DNA of 64,000 bases from Whitmania pigra. Taxonomy: Eukaryota; Annelida; Clitellata; Hirudinida; Haemopidae. The position numbers and the translations under genes were made by a program. The DNA lies in the NCBI GenBank assembly GCA_021613335.1, contig JAJTWR010000113.1, positions 2,027,001 through 2,091,000 of the forward strand. The letters are read 5' to 3'. Below, piece after piece: positions 1-12,412 of this stretch (its first letter is position 1; each line of letters begins with the position of its first letter). Under the pieces are notes generated by a model, which had not been told where the DNA came from, did not search any database, and saw only the letters and a program-made list of their open reading frames with translations.

Positions 1-575
1 TGAAAATGTTAAAGTTATCCAATAAAGACTTTGAGGAAACCAGGAAAGAAAGATTGAGGAGCCAATCTTAGGTACTTTCAGGAACATCAATGAAATCGTC
101 AAGAAATGCCATCACTAATTTTCTTCACAGCTCGGATTGTGAATAAATAAAATTATCGTTTTACAAAAAAATAAAACAATATACTTAATGTCTATTAATA
201 TATTATATCTACAAAGAAATTTGTTTTTCTCGTCATTCAAAACGGACATAGAGAATCAAAACGAGCCACAACTGGTCAAATCGTGTTACAACGCGTCGAA
301 ACGAACTTTGACCGGTTCATTGTAATTCCTTTACATTTTGTCTCGTTTAAAACGAATGAGAATATTTTATTTAAATATTTCCAAAATTTTATTGCACCGG
401 GCCAGCGATTTATTGTTTTTTAAAAGTACCTCCACGATTAATGCCGTCTTGAAAAATAAATCTAACTATAAATTTAACTATTGTACTTGATAACAACAAA
501 ATTCATAAAAATTGTTAGACAATTCGACCACGACAAAATTTTTAAAGTGAACTCAATTAATATAATCTATAAAAC
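1..575. other. Non-coding 5' flank of WDR82 copy
   Basis: AT-rich sequence without a supported exon. It presumably holds the promoter and 5'UTR of the following WDR82-like gene, but I see no clear core promoter motif. Confidence 0.4.
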
Positions 576-1526
576 ATGCAATTAACCGAGTCTGTTATCA
601 AGTCGTTTGTGACAGCCAAAACAGTGCTTGAGAATTCGTTAAAGGTTTGCAGCATTGACTTTTTTGAAACTGGGGAAATTTTGGCATCCAGCTGTAACGA
701 AGACACCATAACCAGTCATAGCTGCCGAAATGGGAATCAAATGACGACACTGAGCAGCAAGAAATACGGCGTTGACTTGGTAAGGTTCACTCGTGATGCG
801 AACGCAATCATCCACAGTTCCACAAAAGTTGATGACGCCGTTCGTCATTTATCGATTCAAGACAACAAATACATAAGATATTTTCAAGGACACACAAAGA
901 AAGTCACTTCACTCTGCATGTCCCCGACAGACAACACGTTTTTGTCTGGTTCTTTGGATAATACAATTCGCATTTGGGATTTTAGGCTATCCGAAAGCCA
1001 CGGCGTCGTGAAAATAAACGGACATCCCGTGGCGGCATTCGAACCAGAGGGTCTCATATTTGCTGCCGGCGTGAATTCGGAATTCATAAACTTGTATGAT
1101 CTACGATCATTCAGCAAAGGGCCTTTTGAGACTTTCAATTTTCAAAAAGAGAACGACTGTGACTGGACTTCCCTTAAATTGAGTCCAGATGGAAGGTTCA
1201 TGCTGATTTCGACAAATGGTCGAATCACCAGGCTTATCGATCCTTGCAAGGGAACTTCAATTCATACATTCTTAGATCAGGAAAACGGTGGCGTACCACT
1301 TGAGGCTTCATTTAGTCCTGATTCTAATTTTGTTTTTAGAGGTTCAACAGATGGCTCCGTAAACTGCTGGAATACGAAGACTGGTGTAAAGATTGATGGA
1401 TTGAAAGAAAAGCAAGCGGGTCCAGTGCATTGCGTCCAGTTCAACCCGAAATTTATGATGCTAGTGTCATCTTCAACTAACATGACATTTTGGCTTCCAA
1501 ATGTCCCAGATAATAAAGTTTCATAA
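576..1526 (+). CDS. WDR82: WDR82/Swd2-like WD40 protein, intronless
   Basis: A 316-residue WD40 propeller protein, matching the ~313-residue length of animal WDR82. In other animals WDR82 is the chromatin/RNA-polymerase-II adaptor of Set1/COMPASS and of a PP1 phosphatase complex; that role is inferred from family membership. Family hallmarks seen: SKKYGVDL near residue 65, DNKYIRYFQGH near residue 95, SGSLDNTIRIWD, PEGLIFAAGVNSE, LYDLRSFSKGPF and a C-terminal QFNPKF...FWLP. By eye it is roughly half identical to the vertebrate protein, which is low for such a conserved gene; the N-terminal blade is the most diverged. The frame is open from ATG to TAA with no intron and no damage. An AATAAA-like signal follows about 65 bases after the stop. 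It may be a retrocopy of a conventional multi-exon WDR82 gene. Confidence 0.9.
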   Translation: MQLTESVIKSFVTAKTVLENSLKVCSIDFFETGEILASSCNEDTITSHSCRNGNQMTTLSSKKYGVDLVRFTRDANAIIHSSTKVDDAVRHLSIQDNKYIRYFQGHTKKVTSLCMSPTDNTFLSGSLDNTIRIWDFRLSESHGVVKINGHPVAAFEPEGLIFAAGVNSEFINLYDLRSFSKGPFETFNFQKENDCDWTSLKLSPDGRFMLISTNGRITRLIDPCKGTSIHTFLDQENGGVPLEASFSPDSNFVFRGSTDGSVNCWNTKTGVKIDGLKEKQAGPVHCVQFNPKFMMLVSSSTNMTFWLPNVPDNKVS

Positions 1527-2440
1527 AGTTCTTTATTTTATTTTCAAGACATTGAAATGAGCGCTAACACAAGTTTAAATCTGCAAATTAAAATAAACAT
1601 AACGAATAAGAAAAGAGAGCGACACAGAAAACCTCGAGAAATAATGAATAATCAATGATTTAATTAAAAGATGTTTGTTAAGTTATAAATAAAAAGTTTA
1701 ATGTGTTAAAAACCTTTTGAGGTTAAAATAATTAACGCGAAGCAAGTTTACTTTAATATCTACTAATTTAAGTCCTTTATTCGTTATCCAAAAAATAGCC
1801 TTGTGTGTGCCATATAACTCTTACACAGATATTATTTTCAACAAGTTAAAATTACTCAAAGTTCACCAAGTAAATCTCCTCCATTCCGGTGTTTTCATGT
1901 ACAACTTGATCACCACATGTTGCCTGCATCATTTGGACATATGTTCGCAAACGTCTCATCCATCCATTCATATAACATTCGCTCATCTCGTCTACTCAAT
2001 GACACCAATTCACATATCTGGTCAATGAAACATTTGCTCTTTCAAGCGTCTTTATAAACAGTTGCTTATTGAATCACCGTAACCTGCTTAATTCAGCAAT
2101 CACTTCATCCGCTTTTTGAAATTACATTATTTATTATTAGACGTCCGACAGCAGGCGTTTTTCCTTTTGGGATGTTTCCTGTTCATGGTTCATGTTATGT
2201 AAATTTTTAAAGCACAAATTTACCTTGAAAGTCAATTGACAGTTGGTAAAATCAAATTTTATTGTAGTTTGCAGCGAACGTTAAGGCGAATTTAAACATC
2301 CTCACATGTCTTCTCTTACTTATCATTTGCGAAGCTTTTCTTTAGTGCTGAGGATCAATTGATGAAATCTGCCATTTGCAGGCCAACATTCTCAACAGCC
2401 AATACTGACGGAGTTTAAAGAAAAGACGAATATTCCACTG
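1527..2440. other. Non-coding, AT-rich
   Basis: Apart from the probable WDR82 3'UTR and polyadenylation signal at its start, I see no exon, RNA gene or clear repeat here. Confidence 0.4.
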
Positions 2441-2810
2441 ATTCGCTGTTGATGATGAAAATGAAGATGATGATAATGGTAATGAAGAACCACTGGTCAA
2501 ACGAAGGCAATCATTGTCATCGACTGAAACGAAGTCTTTACGACATTATAGAGCTCAACCGGAGATCGACAAAGCTTGTTGTACATTGGAATGGTGACGG
2601 AGTGTGCACTATCGCGTGGCCTTATTGCTTAGCTGGCATTCAAATATCCAGTTTCTCCAGTGCCATGTGAACAGTTATTTTCTATATGTGGTTATCATGT
2701 TGGAAACAACAAACGCGTCCCTGTTCCCGGGCATCATAAACAGACTCCCTTACTTCGGCAACTGGATGAACAATGGACTACGCCACAAGTTACTCGTATA
2801 AATTAATTTT
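2441..2810 (+). pseudogene. hAT transposase C-terminal fossil
   Basis: Across shifted frames the conceptual product shows the hAT C-terminal layout: an acidic linker, a segment like LRHYRAQPEIDK, a Leu-Glu-Trp, then AFKYPV...PCEQLFSICG...NNKR. This corresponds to the family's KYP...S.EQLFS..G.I...KR dimerisation region. Stops and frameshifts separate these pieces, so it is a dead fragment. No terminal repeats were found around it. Assigned by motif order only. Confidence 0.6.
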
Positions 2811-3653
2811 TTTGTGAAAATTTGAAGTTATTTGGAAAATAAATGGATAATAAAATAGTGCGATTAAAATAAATAAGCGTGTGACTAATCGGGATTAAAC
2901 AAATTAATCGACCCTAGCAGCCCTAGTTCAAAAATAAATGATAACGATCGAATAAAATTAAACTGGTAATATTTGTAATAAACTTTATAGTAGTTATGAT
3001 GGGTTTCGAAGAGTTGCAACTATAGTGAGTCAATTTATTAATGTAAAGTGATTATTTTTTACTATTTTAACACAATAAATACAATAAAATATTAAAAATA
3101 AATTTCGGCTGAAATCGAAAGCGGAAAAAATAGAAATACCATATAAATTTATTTATTAAATACTTTTAAAGGATAACACTTGAAATTAATATTATTTAAT
3201 TATTATTCAGTTAGACGGGAATAAGTAATGTGTTAAGCAATTACATAAGAAAATGCTCCAAAAACGTACTTAAGAGACTCTGAGAAAGTAAATAAAATAC
3301 TTACAAGGCTTATTTTTATTTTAAACATTGGTTATAAAGAATCAAATGTAATTAAATTAGTCTGTCCAAATTATAGTTTAAAAAATCTTGTAATAAGCCA
3401 TATTGAAACTTGTTTTATCGATGATTACATTTGTTCTGTGTAAGCGCATCTTATGAAATAAACAATAATTTGAAAGTTGTTTTAGTAATTGGTACTGAAA
3501 CTGAAAGCGGAACAAAATAGAATTATACAAATCTCCAGGAAAGCAATTACGTTGGGCGAACAAGATATATGGTATTTATTTTAAGAAAATGGACACAAAT
3601 TTGGACCAGAGTTTTTGTTCTTAAAATAATGATGAATTAAAATCTATTTGAAT
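2811..3653. other. Non-coding, very AT-rich
   Basis: No supported exon or repeat. It would contain the promoter of the downstream Ig gene. Confidence 0.4.
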
Positions 3654-4167
3654 ATGATAATATTCGCGCTGATACTGGCAATTAGTCAAACTTGTAAGTA
3701 ATAATTTATTTTTAAAAGTAAATGTAGTTCACTTTGTCTAAGTTAATAAAAATTAATAATATAATAGCTTATTTATAGCGATGTTTTGATAATTGAGTCG
3801 CAGAAGATACAAATAAATGAATAACAAATATATTATATCTTCAGATTCACTTCTGCAAATCCAAGCTGATAAAACACTTTCAAACCAACTCACAATCCGG
3901 GGTAAGGAAGCGATTTTGAAATGTGACGAAGAAGCATATTACTGGAGGTACCAGGGAAATGTGTCATTTGAAATATTTGATGGCCACTACATCACCAAAA
4001 ACAGGAATAAGACTTACGGAATTTCTGACGTAAGAAACGACTTAATTATTTACAATGCAACCTATCAAGAAGCAGGCAAGTACACTTGCTACGGAAGAAG
4101 TACAAGTGATATATCTGAAATCAACGTCAAAGTATGGTTTGGTGGACAAATGTTTAATCAAGATTAG
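3654..4167 (+). CDS. Small secreted single-Ig-domain protein
   Basis: Two-exon model. Exon 1 (3654-3693) encodes a hydrophobic signal peptide beginning MIIFALILAISQT and ends at a strong donor (GTAAGT). Exon 2 starts after TATCTTCAG at 3845, phases match (1/2), and runs to the stop at 4167, giving about 120 residues. The mature part is one Ig fold: first Cys in ILKCDEEAYYW with a Trp shortly after, then NDLIIYNATYQEAGKYTCYG, the L.I..A...E.G.Y.C pattern before the second Cys. There is no transmembrane segment, so it is probably secreted. A possible donor at 4131 (AAGTATGG) could splice to further exons instead, in which case the 3' end given here is wrong. Function unknown; a recognition role is only a guess. 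Confidence 0.6.
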
Positions 4168-4404
4168 TAGGATTTGCAGCAGCAAGTTTAGAAAGCAACC
4201 ATCTTTGAAAACGCATTGGTCTGCAAGACCACCTCTAAATATACAGCTTAGAAACATTTGTGCAGAGAGAGTCATCAAAGTATTTCAGGATTTGCCGGAG
4301 CACACAGAAGTTGAATTTGCGTTTTCTTTTGAGTAACAATTAACCCACAATGATTTAAGAATCACAGAAATTGTTTACTAGTTTTGTTGACATTAATGAC
4401 TCCG

Positions 4405-5195
4405 TAGTTAGGATATAGACAAAAAGCTGGAATGTCCCATTTGCTATGAATCACTAAATCCAAGAAAAGTCGCAAAACTGAATCTCTGTATGCCTGCTTT
4501 TTGTAGACATTGTGTCTACAAAACTTGGAAATTGAGTAAGGTGTGTAGTTGTTGTAACAAATATTTTTACACATTTTGTGTTTAAGAGAAAGTTCAAATA
4601 AATTACTATGCTCAACAAAGTAATAATTTTTAACATAAAAAATTGGACACGTGTATAACTATGTTGTCGCCGGGTTGTTATGACGGGGAGCCGCGCCAAG
4701 GATCACTTCGCTAATCCTAACGAAGCCTGGATTAAAACTTGTGTATTTGTATGCAAATCATCTGAGAGAATTATAAACAATGAGCATTTAAACGTTTAAC
4801 ATTTGAAATTGGAGGAAAGACAATGTTTTACCCTTCTTAAGTCAAACGAGGAAAAGATTTTATGATGAAGCTGTTCAGCATGTCGTTCGGAGTTGATATT
4901 ATTCCGAACAAAGTTATTGATTTCAAAAAAGATAACGAATGCGATGAGTTGTTGGATATACGTGCAATTAGGCGAAATATGTTGGAAATTATTTCCTGAA
5001 CTTATTAACAGAAATTCCATCGTTGTTTGGAAAATTCAAGAATGCGTCATGCTTTCTTTAATGTTTGGCCTCACGAATGCTGATTAGATGTTCACAGAGT
5101 GCTCGAATGAAGGAAACACTTAAGAATCTCAAAGATTTCAGTTGTAATGGAGACCATTTTGTTAGAATAAGACGTATATTTCCTTCCTAAAAAAT
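4405..5195 (+). pseudogene. Decayed member of the local RING-protein family
   Basis: This is a fourth, broken copy of the family intact at 15.4, 21.6 and 24.0 kb. The RING half reads DKKLECPICYESLNPRKV followed by CMPAFCRHC and CSCC. The His of C-x-H-x2-C-x2-C is replaced by Pro, so the zinc site is damaged. The C-terminal half is recognisable from 4865 in changing frames: SMSFGVDIIPN, KDNEC.DE, QLGEICWKLFPELIN, then RMKETLKNLKDF and RIRRIFPS. These align with SMSFRLVISPN, DNEYADE, QLDVCWRVFPKLLN, PMKAQLGKLKKCNF and VRNFFP of the intact genes. Several stops and frameshifts make a functional product unlikely. Confidence 0.8.
4659..4692. repeat. Solo MITE terminal repeat
   Basis: About 34 bases (TTGTCGCCGGGTTGTTATGA and flanks) resemble the 3' terminus of the complete 203-bp MITE at 37901-38103. 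No partner end is visible nearby, so this looks like a remnant. It sits inside the RING pseudogene. Confidence 0.5.
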
Positions 5196-6459
5196 TGGCC
5201 AGAACAACTGGAAACGCTGTAATTGCAAAAATTCGTATATTCGTGATGTTGAAATAAAATTAAACAAATGATAACAATTTTAAGGAAAAACCACTTACAT
5301 AATTTCTTTTGAGTTGTGTTCACTTAACTTTCATTAGGTAACCGGATTGTAACGAATCTCCCACTATAGAGGTCTAATACGGACTAACGTTGTTAAAGGT
5401 CAAAAGACCACCTGCCGTCATTCCTCGTCTAAAATATTTTTATAAAATTATTTTCCATCGAATGAACAGAAACTCCTGCTGAGAGAAGTCTAGTCAAATT
5501 TTTCTTGAAAGACATTGAATTTAACATTTTAGTTACTTATTAGCAAAACACCTTGTGTTTTCTGTTATTATTAATGTGCATTAACAAATTCACTGATTAA
5601 TGCTTTATTTTAAATGTTGTAAATGCTGCTTTATCCTGACCAAAACTGAAATCAAAAACTTCATGATGGATTGCCGCACAATCTTACAACATCGGAACAT
5701 TGAATGAATGAATAGATTGGAAAATTGAGAAACTTCCCAGAAGTTTATTGTAATTTTTAGTATAACATCAATTTAATTTCATAAATTCAAGACAAAACTA
5801 ATTATTAAATATATAAAATAAATGCTCCAACAAACAATAATTAAATTTTTAAAGTTCAAATATTATAATGCGGGCGAGAAAATTCTTGTGACTTTTTGTT
5901 ATTACCTAACAAAGATATCTGAAATTGCAAGGTAAGTCACCTTTTTTTTTTATAAGACTAATAACCTAGAAATTCTTGCTTAAGGAATTACTTCAATTTT
6001 ATCACAAACTAGGAGCAGGTTTCACTCGGTCCAAGCGGCTTTCAATGTGTTTCTACGAAAATTTCTCTTCTGCGGAAAGCATGCATGCGGCGTCCTCTGG
6101 TCGGCCACAAATCATCACATCGAATTTCTTTCATTTTCATTCCACTCACGCGCAAACTGAGGCGGAGAGAAAGTTTCAGGGAGAGTTGAAAGCGAGAGAA
6201 ATACAAGCGAGAGGAGATTTGAGATTGTCGGACGGTTGAAGGAAATGTCTGGAACTCCTTGGAATGCTATCGATCGCCAGACCAGACGTGTTTCTAGATT
6301 AGAACTGACGGGAAAAGATTTGACTTTGTCTGCTGAGGACCTCGGAACAAGGCTTATGATTTGACTTCGTCGTCTGTGAAATTCATTTTTCTCTCAGATA
6401 AGTTCAACAAAAATGCTCTCAAGTTTCAAATAAATTTAGAAATTTTCCGACCATTCAAG
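5196..6459. other. Non-coding between RING pseudogene and SLC46-like gene
   Basis: AT-rich, becoming more balanced from about 6000, which may be 5'UTR of the transporter. An 87-codon open frame at 5976-6239 has no recognisable domain and I do not call it. Confidence 0.35.
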
Positions 6460-9400
6460 ATGTCGTTTCCACAACTGATCAGCGACCACATTGCAGAAGT
6501 CGTGTTTCTGCTCTTCAAGATAGGTGAGTCCATGTTGGATCCGAGCGTCAGACTTTACCTCTACGAAGGAGTCTGCCTTGAAATGTACGGTTCGAAAAAC
6601 ATCACCGACAAATGCACAGCGCAGGCCCTAGCCACTGCCCTGGGAGACTCGGAATCAAGAGAAAGCGCTATCCAAGCGGCTGCCTCTAACTATTTGGTGG
6701 CTTACAAGTTCCTCATGAATGCACCAGCTCTAGTCCTTGGATTTTTCTGCGGCTCCTGGAGCGATTCCATTGGAAGAAAAATTCCAATTCTTCTGTCTCT
6801 CGTGGCAACGACTGCAGCAGTTCTTCTCTATACTCTGAGCATGTTCGTCGATGCAACAGGTCGGGGTGTTCCTGCCATACCGCTAGTTTTGGCTGGAGCA
6901 CTCATCAGAGGGGGGGTTGGACGTGCGGCCGTCATTACAATGGCCCTCTACAGTTTGGTGTGCGATCATAGCTCACGTCAGAACAGGACGAAGAAAATAG
7001 GAAGATTGTTATCCATGTCCTACTTTGGGTATTTCATAGGATCTTTGACGGCAGGGGCGCTGTTAGAAATTTACGGATTTGACATCATCTTTACATTGGT
7101 CTTATTGGTCGATGTAGTCTGCATCGTTTTGGTGCTCACCATTATGGACAAAGAAGACCCGGTTGGTTGGGATTCCTCTTGATTTTATGCTATTTATATG
7201 CTACGATATCAATTTGTTCAATTTGGCTTTTAAAAAATTTGCAAACGTTATTTTGTAATTTACAAAAACTTTACAAAAACATTCATAACGTAAAGCATAA
7301 TAAAGTAAGTCAGTTAAATGGATAACTGCGAGAAGGAATATTAACATGGCTTTTTTTGCGTGTTGCAATGAATGTCGAGTAATTTTAATTTTAAATTTAT
7401 TTACTGAAAACATATTTTAATTTACAACTTAAGTATTTAATTACGCTGTTGTTATTAATATCATTATGGATCTTTAATAAAATTATGTATCTGGTTAATA
7501 GGTAAAATGTTTTTAAAGAATATTTTATGAAAAATTTGCAATCATTAAATCATCCTAAACATGGACTAAAGATCCATAAAATTTCTGTTTTGTAAAAATG
7601 TAATTTATTATTCTCCATCGAAAAGTTATTTTTATTCCGTCCATTTGTGCATTACATTTTGATTTTGTCGAACTATCTCTCATTAGAATTCGTGATGAAA
7701 CTATTCTTATGCTTTGTAACATTTAATTATTATTTTAATAATATTATTATTTAACGATTTAATCGCCCATTAATCAATTTTTATTTATTGACTTCGCACC
7801 AAAATTCAGGTATTACGCAACCATCGCACTCGCAATTTCTCATTTCTCTTGAGGCTTTATGAAAAATGTTGCGGACGTAGAAAATTACTTGGATAGATTA
7901 TTCAACGAAAGTCCCTAGTTTTGTTGTAAAATTTGAACAATTCGTTAAAAGTTGGTGATCAGCTTTAATTTTAATTTAATTTTATTAAATTTTGTTACAA
8001 AAGGTAACAAAAATCCTGTCATGAGGATTAATAGCCTAAAATTGAAACGTATTTGTAAACAGGATGAAAACAATATAGAACATTGCAATAGAACTTTAAC
8101 AAGTTTAATAAACGTTTTAAATCGCATAAGAGGAAAAAGCTTTTAAAGCCGATGTTTGTTTTCGACTGCAACGACAAATTTGGCCAAGCAGAAAGGAAAA
8201 GCAAAGAAATTCTATTTCCATTTTCCCCGAAGCAATGATTTCGCATATCAGCATTGATTCTAAAATTATGGACGACCAGTAATTTTATGACCGCTGCTAC
8301 TATTACAGAATAATGCATTTAGGTTATATATATATATTGATCATAATATATTGTTTTTTTTACCTTGTTTTTACCTTTATTTGTAAATAAGCTAATTGTC
8401 GGAATTAAAAACTTGATATAATATTATAAAGTTAATAATTTAAATGATTCAATTGAATAGAAATGCAAATAAAATAATGTAACGGAACAAGATTATCTAA
8501 TTATGTTATGTATTAAAATCGTTAATTATTACTCTTGCAAGTTTTTTGGTATTCCCTGGTATTGCATCACCCTTAATTGGTGTCCTTCAGAATATTTCTG
8601 GACATCTTCTTGAAGAGTGCATAGCGTTTCCCAGTGAAAATCTAGCCTAATTTGAAGAAATGACTAAAAACAAATAAATAACTAAAAAAAATAGAAAATT
8701 CAATGAATAAAAAATTAAACATGTTCTTATGCTATATAGAAGTTGTTAACGTTTTTGGTGAAGTCACGTAATGTTATGCTAACGTTAACAGCAGCAGCAA
8801 CAGCAAGCCCAGCCTGATGACTCCCAGCTACTTGAGGATGGTTTGCAGAACGGAGCACTGAAATCAGGAGCACAAAGAATCGAAGTTCAGCCATCCTGGT
8901 TTTCAGAATGGTCATATAGGATGATGCCCTTTAAGTGGATTTATGTCATCAACTCCATACAGGTCAACATAAGAATCAGTTGAAATTTACTGTGATTGAT
9001 GTTGAAAGGACATTTTATTTTACCATTGTCAATGGAAGATATAACCCAAATGTAGACCTTAATAAATAGCGTCATTAAATCACTGTAAATAATGCTTTTA
9101 TATATTTCGCTCATTAATATGCGGTCGACGTAGAGATCATTAAAATATTTACTTTTTCAAAATAATACAACAATGTGTCCCCTAAATGACCAGAATTTCT
9201 GGAATGACCAGTAATTTTAAAATTTATCATTTAAAATAAAAAATACTGTCAAAGTCAAAAAAAAAAGGCTCGATATAAATACTAGCGTGTCCTATTTCGA
9301 GTTGCAAAAAGATTTCTGAGTGTAATGAGCTGAAGTTATATTTTCTAAATTTCTATGCAAAATGTTATTTCAATGATAGAATTCAGAACATAGTGAATGT

Positions 9401-10420
9401 AACATTTATTTGAACATCGAATGCACTGCAACTAAGAAATTGCTGATAATTGCACTTTAAGAAATATAACTATTAGCTTTTTCCTTTTTATTTCGTATCC
9501 GTAATTTCATTTAAACCGCTATAGTTTAAAACTCCGTTGACAGAACGTAACTTTACATTCACAAAAAACGTTTAAACATTTAAACTTAACAGGTATTGAC
9601 GAGAAAAAGACATCATCGAACGAGACTGCACCTGCTGGTTTTCATGTTCACAATATTCGTGCATCAAACATGCAAGTCAGGAGAGATGGATGTAACCCTC
9701 CTGTTCGCCGAAGCTGCTCCATTAAGCTGGCGAAAATCCATGTATGGTTACCTCCTGGCCACTGATTATGCCCTTCTTGGGGTAACTGTTCTTGTTCTGC
9801 TGCCACTGCTGATCAGACTATTTAAGTTGAGTGATGCAAACTTGGTGTTATTTGGTTTGGCGTTTCGAGTCGCTAGACTATTTGCCCTCTCGATGAGCAA
9901 GTCGACCTTCGAAGTATTTTTTTCTACCTTCATTGGCTGTCCGAGTTCCATGATCGTTTCCTGTTGCAAGGCCAAAGTTAGCAAAATGGTCGGAGACAAT
10001 GAAAGAGGAAAGGCATTTGCTTTGATGTCCTGTGCCGAAACCGTAGCCATTTTGGTAGGCAGCGTAATTTTCAGTGGAGTTTACAGGGCTACGAGAGACA
10101 TTTTACCGGGTATGGTCTTCATTTTTGAGGCGTTGTTTTTTCTTGCTTTTATCGTCGTCATTTGGTTTGTGGGGCAAGATATGAAAAAGGCCGCCCAGTA
10201 CGAAGAGGTAAACGAAATAGCAGTGGACAATTTGAACGGAAAAGAAGACGACGATAAGAACGAGACGCACCAGCCAATCACTGCGTCCGATCCAACTGAG
10301 CATGCGACATCCAGCAATAACAGCCACCATACCAACAGAAATCCATTCTGCGAAGTGGAGGTAAACCCAAAATTACAAGAATTGGGTGAAATTAAAAATT
10401 CCAATACCATCACATGGTGA
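6460..10420 (+). CDS. SLC46-like MFS transporter, two coding exons
   Basis: Exon 1 is 6460-7161 and exon 2 is 9593-10420, both phase 0, giving about 509 residues against ~450-460 for typical SLC46. SLC46 proteins are proton-coupled solute carriers of the major facilitator superfamily (folate and related organic anions); the substrate here is unknown. Exon 1 holds an N-terminal TM segment, a Cys-containing extracellular loop, then the MFS A-motif-like GFFCGSWSDSIGRKIPIL after TM2 and further TM helices. Exon 2 starts in a basic central loop (RKRHHR), continues with LLFAEAAPLSW, like the SLC46 TM7 region, more TM helices, and a ~70-residue acidic, Asn/Thr-rich cytoplasmic tail. MSFPQ at 6460 is the first in-frame ATG. 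The exon-1 donor (CCG|GTTGGT) is weak, so that junction is the least certain part of the model. Confidence 0.7.
7162..9592. other. Intron of the SLC46-like gene
   Basis: A 2.4-kb AT-rich intron. Two stretches (8515-8650 and, on the minus strand, 8727-8905) are locally open in several frames but show no domain, so no gene is called in it. Confidence 0.4.
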
Positions 10421-12412
10421 TGGCTAAAGAATCAGTGGGTAACAGGCTGCATTCTCAATTATTTCTAACAATAACATTCGTCTCTATTTTTACAACTTTT
10501 GACAAGTTGACCAACCATTCTCTTGCATTGTGTATCGAAATGTGATGAATCATTAGTGCTAATCCATTGTAATGTTGAGTCGCGATAGCTACAATCTTTC
10601 CGCTAATCATGCGCATGTATAGGTCCTATCACGAAAACATTATTTATGATTAAAAGTCTTTTGACGATGAACATAGAATCAACATCAAAACAATGAAGGC
10701 TTATCTTTCACGAGCAAGACACTATTCCAATTTTTCTTCTGTCATTTCAACAAAATCATTTTTCATAAAAGTGTTTTTTTTCTTTCTTCGAAACTTTCTT
10801 CATTTTAGAAATCTTAGTATTTAGAAATGTCATATAACCGTGACTTTTTCAAGGCGAACTTTCACGTTGCTATCAATTACATTTAAATACTGTTTCCTGG
10901 CATTTTCAGGCTAATTTTATAGTAAATTGTTTATTTTTTTGGTGTTTGTCGAATAAAGATTCACTGGAAAATTTTTTCTAAAACAATTTGGTTCCAGCTC
11001 TCATTCATGTAACTCCATTGTCTGTTATTTTTAAGACATTAAATTCAAAAGATTTTAGTTTCAAAAAATGTGTTATTTACTGATCATTATAAAACCATAA
11101 TGTTCGTCCAACAAGTTGGAAATGAAGTCATGAAATGAGTTGAAATGTTGAACTTTTTAAGCTTAATTGAATTGGAAAAAAATCGAAAAGGATTAAGAGG
11201 AAGTTGCCTTCTCGAAAATTATTTTTTAATCACTTTTTCTGCAATCACATCCAGCTCCATCCTAAAATTAAATCGCAGAACTTGGAAGACGTTTTAGATG
11301 CGTTGAAAATGTTTTCTCGTCGTATTTGAAATCGGGTCAAATGTTCGCTTATTGTGATAATGCGACAAAAATTAGAAATAAAGTAAAACAACGAATAAAA
11401 TCTCACTGATTTTGAGGCTTTTAAATGCCATCGTAAATTGTCTGATCGAAAGTATGAAATCAAAGCAATGATTCAACAAAACCAGCATTGGAAAACAAAA
11501 ATTATTGAGCGTTGTAGAAAATACTCTGTCGCATTAAAATAAATATTTTAAAATAGATACTTCGATGATTCAAGGCAAGGAGTATATGACTTTGCGGTGA
11601 GTCAGAGGTGGAGATGTTGTCTTGCAAAGCAATTCAAATATCGGGAGAGATGGACTGATGGTAGGACGACATGGAAGACATTTTTCCAGGTCTTCAGGGG
11701 GTGGAAGGAGTAATCTTCAGTCGACATGAAAGCATTTGCATGAATGTAAGCTCCGTGTGGGTTTGTGGAGATGTGCACCAGCACGATGTGGCATCCTCTT
11801 TGTCATTTGTTGTGAAATTTCGATTTGTTTCGTGAAACAATATAAATTCTATTACAGAAATATTTCTATTAAATATAATGTAGTTTAATTCATTCAATAT
11901 TAGAGTTTAACCATTTAATTCAAAGGCTGGAATTTGTTTTTAAACTGTGCGCCAGATTTATTAATATTAATTATTGCCATATTTACACTTCAATATTAAA
12001 ATTGATATTAGCAATATTATCAACGTTAACATCAATTCAATTGTTACAGCATTAATAAGAGTTAGCCATCATTTTGGAAAGAGAAACTTAAAGAATCTTG
12101 GAATCTGGCATCGTAGGAGCGATTGAGCGTGTGATGGGCAGTATAACGGAACAATCAATATCATTCGCCCGGCACTTCAACATTAAATATTTTCCTTGTT
12201 ATTACCATTCCATTGTAGTTGCTGCATGGCTTTTGTGTTGATGATAAAATGCTGTTGTCATCAAATCTATTAGTTACAATCATTAATTATGTGCCTTTGT
12301 TACTCAAGTAAATTTTGCAATTCAACTCAATTATTTGAACAATAAAAAAACAGCAAACATAATCTGATATAAAATGTTTAGTAATGAGAAAGTTCTTGAA
12401 ATTTGTTCGTGC
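10421..12412. other. Non-coding, no recognised feature
   Basis: About 2 kb of AT-rich sequence downstream of the transporter. No exon, RNA gene or recognisable element. Confidence 0.4.

Noticed and set aside
5976..6239. 87-codon open frame upstream of the transporter
   Set aside because: No domain, no supporting splice context; more likely 5'UTR or chance.
8515..8905. Possible small secreted-protein gene (minus strand, MAELRFFVLLISVLRSA) or hidden transporter exon in the SLC46 intron
   Set aside because: A signal-like start and a nearby stretch open in three frames are suggestive, but no frame is favoured and no domain is seen.
9596..9640. Independent start for the second transporter exon
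   Set aside because: The frame opens with TTG, not ATG, directly after a splice acceptor (TTAACAG), and the product is the second half of an SLC46-type protein.
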